From an uncultured Gammaproteobacteria bacterium (GTDB lineage Bacteria > Pseudomonadota > Gammaproteobacteria > Chromatiales > Chromatiaceae): DNA of 15,852 bases. The DNA is taken from positions 1 to 15,852 of the forward strand of contig CALAZS010000149.1 in assembly GCA_937926265.1 (NCBI GenBank), given 5' to 3'. Below are positions 1 through 6,739 of this stretch, piece after piece. The notes under the pieces were generated by a model, which had not been told where the DNA came from, ran no database searches, and saw only the letters and a list, made by a program, of their open reading frames with translations. Position 1 is the stretch's first letter, and each line of letters starts with the position of its first letter. Position numbers and translations under genes: made by a program.

Positions 1-447
1 CCATTACCAGAAGATCAATTATTGGAAAACCGTTTACATGAAGTATCGCCGAAACAGGCTTACCAGATGCTTCAGGATGATCCGCGTACGGTGCTGGTGG
101 ATATTCGTTCATCAATGGAATACCTGTTTGTCGGGCATCCGGTAGGTGCCGTGCATGTGGCCTGGATTGACGAACCCGACTGGGACGTCAATCCTGATTT
201 TGTGCGTGAGATACGCAAGTTGATGCTCGGTGGTCTGGCGTCAGCCGATCAACAGGAAACTGCGCCGGTTATTTTAATCTGTCGAAGCGGAAAACGTTCC
301 ATGGAAGCCGGAGAACTCCTTGTCAGCGAAGGTTTAAAAAACATATATCACATTGACGAGGGCTTCGAAGGTGAAAGAGATGAAAACCATCAGCGCAGTA
401 CGGTCGGCGGTTGGCGTTTTCATGGTCTTCCCTGGGAACAGTGTTGA
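1..447 (+). CDS. Rhodanese-like domain protein (5' end possibly outside window)
   Basis: Single-domain rhodanese-family protein, likely a cytoplasmic sulfurtransferase that carries sulfane sulfur as a cysteine persulfide. The active-site loop is visible as CRSGKRS, with the putative persulfide Cys about 87 residues after the TTG at 22, and the family's early VDIRS segment precedes it. The C-terminal stretch with GGWRFHG and LPWEQC follows. The reading frame stays open to base 1 (reading PLPEDQL before the TTG), so the start may be the TTG at 22, with only a weak AGAAG upstream, or may lie before the window. It is convergent with the GGDEF-EAL gene, with 31 bp between them and no obvious terminator. 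Family assignment is firm; the physiological sulfur donor and acceptor cannot be read from the sequence. Confidence 0.85.
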   Translation, partial: PLPEDQLLENRLHEVSPKQAYQMLQDDPRTVLVDIRSSMEYLFVGHPVGAVHVAWIDEPDWDVNPDFVREIRKLMLGGLASADQQETAPVILICRSGKRSMEAGELLVSEGLKNIYHIDEGFEGERDENHQRSTVGGWRFHGLPWEQC

Positions 448-478
448 TCTCCTGAGAGCAGTTTTAATAATACGTTTA

Positions 479-2698
479 TCAGTCAGATAAAGAAGGCAGT
501 TGTTTTATTGGTATTTCTTCGGCTCTTCCAAACAGGAAGCCCTGACCGTAATCAAACCCGGTATCGATAACCAGGTTGAGCAGGTTAATATCTTCAATGC
601 CTTCCGCTACCAGGGTATGGCCGGCTTCTTTAATCATTTCAGCCAGACGCTTGATCATAATGCGCTGTTTTTCATCCAGCAGTGAATGAACAATAGTGAT
701 ATCAAACTTAACCACATCCACCGGCATCGAAGCTAAATATTTCACGGATGAATAACCGCTGCCGAAGTCATCAAGTGCAATAACAAAGTCCATTTCCCGC
801 ATGACACGCAGATGCTGGGTTACGCGTTGAACTTCAGTAATCAACGCTGTTTCAGTGACTTCAATGACAATTTTGTATTTATTGGTGAAGGGCTGCAGCG
901 GTAACAGCCATTCGGTAATTTCAGGCCTGGTCAGGCTTTGCGCTGACATGTTCAATGAGACGCCGCTACCAGTGGGGATTTTTTCCTGTTCAAGAGATTC
1001 GGTCAGTTTACGAATCACGGCACGATCCAGCTCAATTTCAAAACGTCTTGCTTCAACCACGTTGAAGATACTGGCCGGCGAAATCAATTCCTCGTTGGCA
1101 TAGATGCGAATCAGAGCCTCGTAGTAGCTGATGCTTTCGCTGCTCAGGTTAACAATTGGTTGATAAAACAGGACCAGGCCAGTGCCTTTATCGATCGCCT
1201 GGTAAACCGTGTTGGAAAGCCAGCTGGAAAGCAGTCCCTTGGAGTTATCGGTGATGTCATCTGAATAAATTACTATGTCATGGTTACCAGGGCGCTTGGC
1301 AGCGTACATGGCGGCATCGGCCTGCCATTGCAGGTTATCAAAGGCATCAGTATCGCCACCTTTGGCCTGCGAAATACCAATACTGACACGCACCGGTTCC
1401 GGCATGCCAATGGCAGAGAAATCAAATTCGGAAATTCTTTTAAGACAACGGTTGGCAACATCAACCGCTGTTTCCGTAGAGGCATCTATTAAAAATGTCG
1501 CAAATTCATCACCGCCGAGACGGAACAGGTGCTCACCTTTTCTTAGAGATTCGGAAATACATGAGGCAATTGTCTTGAGTACCTCATCGCCAACCTGGTG
1601 ACCGTAAGTGTCATTTATCGATTTAAACAGGTTGATATCAAACAGCATAAAGCTGACATTGACTCGATGTTCAGCCAGCAGGTCATTAAGGTTGTGCCAT
1701 TGGTCATCAAATGCGCGGCGGTTATAGACATCGGTTAGTGCATCGTGGTGAGCCTGGTCCCAGAGTGCCTTGTTTTTCTGATCAAGAATGGCATGGGTAT
1801 CGTAAAGGTCGCTGTGGTAATGCACCAGCGACTTGCAGATCTCCATAAGTTCAGCAACCCTGAAGATGGATTTGTACTGGCAGTCTTCCTCCTTTGCAGG
1901 CGAAGTCCTTAAATCAATTATCATTTCACTAATACGTTGAATGGGGACGCTGAATACATAGACAAGAATGAAATACAGTACCATGGCAGGCAACAATACG
2001 GTTGTCATCACACCAAACATTGTCTGATTTAACTGTTTTTCGAGTAATTCAATTTCCGGTGTCGGTGAAATATCATATGTCAGGATTTCAGGCGATAGTT
2101 CATTCAGCCATTTACGTCGAAAATCCTGATTCAGGACGATGCTGTCAGGCTTGATAAACTGGTATTTACTTGAGCTGTTGTATAAAGAAATAAGGTCAAA
2201 TCGAAATGCCAGGTAACCGATGACGATCTCCCTGGTATCGTCTTTTACCGGCGTAATCAGGGTCTGGTATTTTTCGCTGTTAACGAAAATCTGTGCTTCC
2301 GGGTACAGGTGCTCGAGTTTTTTCGGCAGGCTGCTTTGGTCGAGTTCAGCAATTGATTTACCATCTCGCAGGTATAACATCATATCCAGGCTGATCTGCT
2401 GCAGCGGATGTGTTGTCTGTTTCAGGCGGTTGTTAAACCAGTATGAAAAATGGCTGGGATAATCAAACTGTTGCTTGACTTCCTGCCAATAAATGAATTC
2501 CTCGGTACCTTCTTTTATCAGGCTGACGGTATTTGAAAAATTGGAATTGAATTCTTTCTCGGCAGAGGCCTGCAGCGAGTTATAAATGTTCCCCCTGGTT
2601 TCCGTCAGCTGATTGTAGGAATAAAAACCAAACAGCCCGATAAACACTAGAACCAGGACAAGAAATACAAACGCGTATTGCCGGATAGTCAGTGACAT
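479..2698 (-). CDS. Membrane-anchored GGDEF-EAL protein (diguanylate cyclase/phosphodiesterase)
   Basis: 739-residue c-di-GMP turnover protein. Transmembrane segments lie at about 8-27 and 228-250, bracketing a periplasmic sensor region of some 200 residues that I cannot assign to a named family. The GGDEF domain has an intact GGDEF at 395-399 and the metal-binding Asp at 354. The product-inhibition I-site RxxD is RKGE at 386-389, so its last residue is Glu rather than Asp. The EAL domain keeps the expected catalytic residues: EAL 527-529, EVTE 613-616, DDFGSG 643-648, Lys664, Glu699 and QGFLF from 719. Both activities therefore look chemically possible; which one dominates is not decidable here. 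It lies 8 bp downstream of the hydrolase gene, with only a weak ribosome-binding site overlapping that gene's end, which suggests one transcript and translational coupling. Confidence 0.93.
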   Translation of the reverse strand: MSLTIRQYAFVFLVLVLVFIGLFGFYSYNQLTETRGNIYNSLQASAEKEFNSNFSNTVSLIKEGTEEFIYWQEVKQQFDYPSHFSYWFNNRLKQTTHPLQQISLDMMLYLRDGKSIAELDQSSLPKKLEHLYPEAQIFVNSEKYQTLITPVKDDTREIVIGYLAFRFDLISLYNSSSKYQFIKPDSIVLNQDFRRKWLNELSPEILTYDISPTPEIELLEKQLNQTMFGVMTTVLLPAMVLYFILVYVFSVPIQRISEMIIDLRTSPAKEEDCQYKSIFRVAELMEICKSLVHYHSDLYDTHAILDQKNKALWDQAHHDALTDVYNRRAFDDQWHNLNDLLAEHRVNVSFMLFDINLFKSINDTYGHQVGDEVLKTIASCISESLRKGEHLFRLGGDEFATFLIDASTETAVDVANRCLKRISEFDFSAIGMPEPVRVSIGISQAKGGDTDAFDNLQWQADAAMYAAKRPGNHDIVIYSDDITDNSKGLLSSWLSNTVYQAIDKGTGLVLFYQPIVNLSSESISYYEALIRIYANEELISPASIFNVVEARRFEIELDRAVIRKLTESLEQEKIPTGSGVSLNMSAQSLTRPEITEWLLPLQPFTNKYKIVIEVTETALITEVQRVTQHLRVMREMDFVIALDDFGSGYSSVKYLASMPVDVVKFDITIVHSLLDEKQRIMIKRLAEMIKEAGHTLVAEGIEDINLLNLVIDTGFDYGQGFLFGRAEEIPIKQLPSLSD

Positions 2699-2706
2699 GG
2701 CAAATA

Positions 2707-3573
2707 TTACTCGCTTAGCAGATCTTCAACCGCTTCTGAAAGGTCCCATTCGTGGGCCTGGTCAAAAAAATGATTGGCACCTTCGATGTATGTTACTGGG
2801 ATTTCTTCCTGTTCCAAACGGTTACGCCAGACCAGCTTCAGGCGCTCGTCTTTTGTGCCGATGATGACATTGACCCTGTCAGCAAACTGGCTGGTAAGTT
2901 CGACCAGTTTTGCCTGGTTCCATTGATGGTAAGACATGAAATCTGCGGCAGTTGACGGGTAGGTTTTACAAAAACCCAGGTGATAATTGGAGATTTCGCT
3001 GTTGCCTGAAGCAATGGCTTTTTTTGCCTTGGTTTCAGATTGTTTAGCCAATGGGTCGTTTTCAGTGTCTGACAGGTAAGCCATGCTGATTAAAATACCT
3101 AAATCGACCTTCTCAGCATTGGTTTTTTTCATGTAATCAAGCAGAGTCAATGAACCTGCGCTGTGTCCGATCAAAGTAATGTTTTTGCCGGTTTTATCTG
3201 TTAACCAGTCAACCCAAAGCTTGATTTCTGCAGAATCCTTGTCAAAGCTGTGCGCATGTATGGCCTCACATGGCAGGCTTTGGACACGTTTGTCGAGGCC
3301 CAGGGAAAGTGTTGGAGTTAAAACGTTATAGCCGGCATCATTCAGCGCTTCTGCCAGGCGTTTGACGGTATGAAACTGGTTGGTCTGTAGAAAACCATGC
3401 AACAGAAGAATGGCTTTTTTTTCCGGCTCTCCCTGGAAAAACTCAGCCTGGATCAACTTGTTATCGGCGGATTTAATCTCAATGATTTCTGCGTAGCTGC
3501 CGGAAGTCATGAAAGCTGAGGCCATTACAGCTAATGTTAAATACGAAAGTATTCGTTTTACCATACTAGGCAT
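2707..3573 (-). CDS. Exported alpha/beta hydrolase
   Basis: 288-residue alpha/beta-hydrolase-fold protein. The N-terminus is a signal peptide: basic MVKR, a hydrophobic core, then a likely cleavage after SYA at about residue 28, so it should act in the periplasm or outside the cell. The oxyanion region HG is at 59-60, the nucleophile elbow GHSAG at 136-140 (Ser138), a likely acidic residue is Asp242 in GTKDE, and the catalytic His268 is in GANHFF. That is a complete Ser-Asp-His triad; the substrate is unknown (esterase, lipase-like or thioesterase all possible). I chose the ATG at 3573 because AAGGA at 3583-3587 sits 9 nt upstream; an earlier TTG at 3579 would leave only 3 nt. The AAGGA overlaps the stop codon of the small ORF upstream, and the GGDEF-EAL gene follows after 8 bp. 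Confidence 0.88.
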   Translation of the reverse strand: MPSMVKRILSYLTLAVMASAFMTSGSYAEIIEIKSADNKLIQAEFFQGEPEKKAILLLHGFLQTNQFHTVKRLAEALNDAGYNVLTPTLSLGLDKRVQSLPCEAIHAHSFDKDSAEIKLWVDWLTDKTGKNITLIGHSAGSLTLLDYMKKTNAEKVDLGILISMAYLSDTENDPLAKQSETKAKKAIASGNSEISNYHLGFCKTYPSTAADFMSYHQWNQAKLVELTSQFADRVNVIIGTKDERLKLVWRNRLEQEEIPVTYIEGANHFFDQAHEWDLSEAVEDLLSE

Positions 3574-3585
3574 AGTCAACAGTCC

Positions 3586-3741
3586 TTATTTGTTATTTTT
3601 CCTTTTATCGGCAATATCCTGGATATCTTTAGCAAAATTATCAGGAATTGCAGATTTACTTTTTCCAGTAAACTCTTCTGGCAAACTTCTCCAATAAATC
3701 TCTCCAGGGAACGAATATTCTCGAATACGCTCAATGGTCAA
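3586..3741 (-). CDS. Possible small protein, 51 residues, unrecognised
   Basis: An open frame on the minus strand from a TTG at 3741-3739 to TAA at 3588-3586 would encode 51 residues. The composition is protein-like: charged, with aromatic residues (EYSFPGEIYWRSLPEEF near the start) and a polar, Lys-rich C-terminus. Its TAA merges with the hydrolase ribosome-binding site as TAAGGA, an arrangement typical of translationally coupled operon genes. The weak points are the TTG start and an AGGA about 12 nt upstream, which is a long spacing; the frame is open upstream to 3771 without ATG or GTG. I recognise no family. It could be a real small protein, or the C-terminal remnant of a longer gene. Confidence 0.42.
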   Translation of the reverse strand: MTIERIREYSFPGEIYWRSLPEEFTGKSKSAIPDNFAKDIQDIADKRKNNK

Positions 3742-3851
3742 ATAAATCAGAAATCCTGAGGTAATGAGGAATTAGATGGAAAAAATCGGCCAAACTGTAT
3801 ATTCTTAGCGCCCTAATTTTTAATAGATAATAATTATTTCCTGGCATTGTC
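3742..3851. promoter_or_regulatory. Divergent promoter region between the small ORF/hydrolase operon and pnt
   Basis: This 110 bp AT-rich gap separates the divergently transcribed minus-strand unit from pntAA, so promoters for both directions should lie here. AT-rich hexamers resembling -10 boxes are present (TATATT near 3798, GATAAT near 3826 on the plus strand), but none has a convincing -35 partner. The pntAA ATG lacks a clear Shine-Dalgarno. The location is supported; exact promoter elements are not. Confidence 0.4.
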
Positions 3852-4952
3852 ATGATAAAAATCGGTGTACCTAAAGAAACACTTTCTGGTGAATGTCGTG
3901 TTGCGTCAACGCCCGAAGTGGTAAAAAAACTGGTTTCCAAGGGCTTTGAAATTCTGGTCGAATCAGGTGCAGGGGCTGGCTCGCATTATTCCGATGAAGC
4001 TTATCAGGAAGCTGGCGCAAGCATTGTTAACTCTGATGAAGCTTTTTCAGCCGATATTGTTGTCAAGGTCAGAAAGCCAAGTATCGATGAAATCAATAGC
4101 ATGAAAGATGGCGCTATTGGCATTGGTTTCATGGAATCCTGTGAGCACGATAAGGTTCACAAGGCTATCGCAACCAAGAATATTCGTTTCATGGCGATGG
4201 AACAGATTCCCCGTATATCCCGCGCCCAGCCCATGGATGCGCTTTCATCCCAGAGCAATATAGCCGGTTATCGTGCTGTGCTTGAAGCGGCTTCACAGTA
4301 TGGTCGATTTGTTCCATTGATGATGACATCTGCAGGTTCCGCCAAGCCGGCGCGTGTGGTGATTCTCGGCGTTGGTGTTGCCGGCCTGCAGGCGATTGCA
4401 ACAGCCCGTCGCCTGGGTGCTGACGTGTATGCCTACGATGTACGCCCCGAGGTCAACGAACAGATCCGTTCCCTGGGTGCCAAGCCTATCGAACTGGATA
4501 TCGGTGAAAGCGGTGTGGGTGAGGGTGGTTATGCCCGCGAGCTATCTGAAGAGGCCAAGCAGAAACAGCAGCAAATGCTTTCTGATGAACTCTCCAAGGC
4601 CCACATAATCATTTCTACCGCCCTGATTCCCTGCCGTCCGGCACCAGTGCTTATCAGCGAGGAAGTTGTCAGTAACCTGCGCGATGGTTCAGTCATTGTC
4701 GACCTGGCTGCAGCCAATGGTGGTAACTGTCCTTTGTCGGTGCCTGATGAGGTCATTTGTCAAAAGGGTGTCATTATCGTTGGCCATACCAACTATCCAT
4801 CAATGATTGCCGCAGATGCCAGTGCTTTTTATGCCAGAAATATTTTCAACCTGATCGAGATCATGGTCGAGAAGACAGATGATGGCCTGCAGTTTAAGGA
4901 TTTCGAAGAAGATGAAATCACTGCGGCTGCTTTGCTCAAACAATCAGATTAA
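3852..4952 (+). CDS. pntAA: NAD(P) transhydrogenase subunit alpha, part 1 (PntAA, domain I)
   Basis: 366-residue soluble, NAD(H)-binding domain I of the proton-translocating transhydrogenase, in the split form known from Rhodospirillum rubrum. The family N-terminus IGVPKET opens the protein. The RQD loop that contacts the nicotinamide is present as RISRAQPMD (Arg121, Gln126, Asp129). A Rossmann GVGVAG at 173-178 is followed by Asp196 at the end of the second strand, consistent with NAD rather than NADP. The protein ends before the membrane segments, which are encoded by the next ORF, so this is the natural split and not a truncation. There is no clear Shine-Dalgarno before the ATG. A 15 bp tandem duplication spans its stop codon. 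The three pnt genes form an operon. Confidence 0.95.
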   Translation: MIKIGVPKETLSGECRVASTPEVVKKLVSKGFEILVESGAGAGSHYSDEAYQEAGASIVNSDEAFSADIVVKVRKPSIDEINSMKDGAIGIGFMESCEHDKVHKAIATKNIRFMAMEQIPRISRAQPMDALSSQSNIAGYRAVLEAASQYGRFVPLMMTSAGSAKPARVVILGVGVAGLQAIATARRLGADVYAYDVRPEVNEQIRSLGAKPIELDIGESGVGEGGYARELSEEAKQKQQQMLSDELSKAHIIISTALIPCRPAPVLISEEVVSNLRDGSVIVDLAAANGGNCPLSVPDEVICQKGVIIVGHTNYPSMIAADASAFYARNIFNLIEIMVEKTDDGLQFKDFEEDEITAAALLKQSD

Positions 4953-4974
4953 CAACCAGCAGATTAACAACCAG
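4945..4974 (+). repeat. Perfect 15 bp tandem duplication across the pntAA stop codon
   Basis: CAGATTAACAACCAG occurs twice head to tail (4945-4959 and 4960-4974). The first copy carries the pntAA stop TAA (4950-4952); because 15 is divisible by three, the second copy supplies another in-frame TAA at 4965-4967. The second copy also provides the start of the AGGA ribosome-binding site of pntAB. Confidence 0.95.
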
Positions 4975-4984
4975 GATTTCTAAC

Positions 4985-5275
4985 ATGCCTGAAACACTTG
5001 TCGCACTATATATATTCGTTCTGGCCTGCTTTATTGGCTACTACGTCATTTGGGGGGTTACCCCGTCCCTGCATACGCCACTGGTGGCATTAACAAATGC
5101 CATTTCCGGTATCGTTATTGTCGGTGCCCTGCTGGTTACCGGGCTGGAAGAAGTCTCGGCAACGGCTGAAATACTTGGCTTCTTTGCCGTATTACTGGCA
5201 TCTATAAACGTTTTTGGCGGCTTCCTGGTAACAAACCGGATGCTTTCCATGTTCAAGAAAAAAGATCGTAAGTGA
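4985..5275 (+). CDS. pntAB: NAD(P) transhydrogenase subunit alpha, part 2 (PntAB)
   Basis: 96-residue integral membrane protein corresponding to the C-terminal membrane part of the fused alpha subunit, contributing to the proton channel of domain II. Three hydrophobic segments are visible at about 4-23, 33-53 and 60-80. The family signature region GYYVIWGVTPSLHTPLVAL is present, as is the NAISG motif, and the protein ends in a basic MFKKKDRK tail. AGGA at 4973-4976 lies 8 nt before the ATG. Its stop codon is part of GTGAGG, which acts as the ribosome-binding site of pntB. The size and position between pntAA and pntB fit a three-gene pnt operon. Confidence 0.94.
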   Translation: MPETLVALYIFVLACFIGYYVIWGVTPSLHTPLVALTNAISGIVIVGALLVTGLEEVSATAEILGFFAVLLASINVFGGFLVTNRMLSMFKKKDRK

Positions 5276-5285
5276 GGTTTGACTG

Positions 5286-6686
5286 ATGGAATTATCGGCT
5301 AACGGCCAGGCTATTGCTTATCTGATTTCAGCAATCCTTTTCATTTTTGCATTAAAAGGCTTAACTCACCCATCTTCAGCACGCAATGGTAACTACTATG
5401 GAATGGCAGGTATGGCCATTGCCATCGTGGCTACTCTGCTGGGTAGTGAAGTACAGTCTTACGGGTTTATTATTGCCGGTGTTGCAGCCGGTGCCGTGAT
5501 TGGTTCGATTTTGGCTGCCCGGGTTGAGATGACGGCCATGCCGCAACTGGTTGCTGCATTGCACAGTTTTGTTGGTATGGCTGCAGTATTGGTGGCCATT
5601 GGTACTTTTATGAACAAACAGGCAGCAGGTTTGTTAAACCCGGTACTGATGGGTGAACTGTCTGCGGGCATCATTATTGGTGCAATCACGTTCAGTGGTT
5701 CAGTTATCGCTTTCGGCAAACTACAGGGCCTGATTTCAGGAGCGCCGGTAAACTTTAAAGGACAACATGCGCTAAATGCACTGATTGCATTGGTCACGAT
5801 TGGTTTTGGTGTGCATTTTGCCATGACCGAGAGTATTACTTCACTGGTCATCATGACGATACTTGCATTTATACTTGGCTTTACGCTGATTATTCCAATT
5901 GGTGGTGCGGACATGCCGGTCATTATTTCCATGCTGAACAGTTACTCTGGATGGGCGGCAGCAGCGACGGGCTTTACCCTGCAAAACAATCTGCTGATTA
6001 TTGTCGGCGCGATTGTCGGTTTCTCTGGCGCCATTCTGTCCTATATCATGTGTAAGGCGATGAACCGCTCCATTATCAACGTGGTGTTTGGTGGCTTTGG
6101 TTCAGAACCATCTGGTGAGTCTTCTGCAGCGGCGCAGGCTGTTCAAAAAGGTGTTAAATCCGCCTCAATTGAAGATGCCATCTACTGGATGGAAGATGCC
6201 AATAAAGTCATCATTATTCCGGGTTATGGAATGGCCGTTGCCCAGGCCCAGCATGCGCTGAAAGAATTTATGGAACTGCTCGAGGCAAGAGGTGTCGAAG
6301 TCAAATTCGCTATTCACCCGGTTGCCGGTCGTATGCCGGGCCACATGAACGTACTGTTGGCGGAAGCCGATATTGCCTACGACCATGTGCTGGAAATGGA
6401 TGAAATCAATCCCGAGTTTCCAACTGCCGATGTTGCCCTGGTGGTGGGAGCGAACGACGTGACCAACCCGGCAGCCAGAACTGATCCTTCAAGTCCTATC
6501 CATGGTATGCCGATTCTTGATGTCGACAAGGCACGTAATGTTTACGTTATCAAGCGTTCAATGAATCCTGGTTACTCGGGTGTCGATAACCTGTTGTATT
6601 ACCAGGATAACTGCTCACTGATCTTTGGCGATGCCAAGGATGTTTGTGAAGGTCTGGTTACTGCGCTAAAAGGCGGTGGCCACTAA
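5286..6686 (+). CDS. pntB: NAD(P) transhydrogenase subunit beta (PntB)
   Basis: 466-residue beta subunit. The first about 270 residues are a run of hydrophobic helices forming the main part of the proton channel, including His93 in ALHSFVGMAA and Asp209 in GGADMPVIISML, which match residues known to matter in the E. coli enzyme. The C-terminal cytoplasmic domain III binds NADP(H): GYGMAVAQAQ at 313-322, GRMPGHMNVLLAEA near 348-361, VGANDVTNPAA with Asp391, and KRS at 423-425 before GYSGVDN. The length is normal and the protein complete. The start is supported by GAGG overlapping the pntAB stop, 10 bp upstream. With PntAA and PntAB it should make the complex that drives hydride transfer from NADH to NADP+ with proton entry. 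The kinase gene follows after 51 bp. Confidence 0.96.
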   Translation: MELSANGQAIAYLISAILFIFALKGLTHPSSARNGNYYGMAGMAIAIVATLLGSEVQSYGFIIAGVAAGAVIGSILAARVEMTAMPQLVAALHSFVGMAAVLVAIGTFMNKQAAGLLNPVLMGELSAGIIIGAITFSGSVIAFGKLQGLISGAPVNFKGQHALNALIALVTIGFGVHFAMTESITSLVIMTILAFILGFTLIIPIGGADMPVIISMLNSYSGWAAAATGFTLQNNLLIIVGAIVGFSGAILSYIMCKAMNRSIINVVFGGFGSEPSGESSAAAQAVQKGVKSASIEDAIYWMEDANKVIIIPGYGMAVAQAQHALKEFMELLEARGVEVKFAIHPVAGRMPGHMNVLLAEADIAYDHVLEMDEINPEFPTADVALVVGANDVTNPAARTDPSSPIHGMPILDVDKARNVYVIKRSMNPGYSGVDNLLYYQDNCSLIFGDAKDVCEGLVTALKGGGH

Positions 6687-6693
6687 TTTAAAG

Positions 6694-6739
6694 AATTTCC
6701 TCTCCACTCCGATACATTAATATCAGGGGGAGAGAAATT
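6694..6739 (+). promoter_or_regulatory. Inverted repeat enclosing the ribosome-binding site and TTG start of the kinase gene
   Basis: AATTTCCTCTCC (6694-6705) can pair with GGAGAGAAATT (6729-6739), an 11 bp stem with one bulged C and a loop of about 23 nt. The right arm contains the kinase Shine-Dalgarno GGAG and the first two bases of its TTG start. No T-run follows on the plus strand, so it does not look like a terminator. The pairing is seen directly; control of translation is inferred. Confidence 0.5.

Noticed and set aside
447..480. Possible bidirectional terminator between the rhodanese and GGDEF-EAL genes
   Set aside because: Only a 3 bp CTC/GAG pairing is visible and the T-run is interrupted; not enough for a terminator call.
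3509..3697. 62-residue hydrophobic plus-strand ORF
   Set aside because: Antisense to the hydrolase signal peptide and the small ORF; its hydrophobicity is a by-product of the opposite strand's composition.
5459..5932. 157-residue minus-strand ORF opposite pntB
   Set aside because: It is wholly antisense to a conserved membrane-protein gene, and such long open antisense frames are common opposite hydrophobic coding sequence. It has no ribosome-binding site or recognisable motif.
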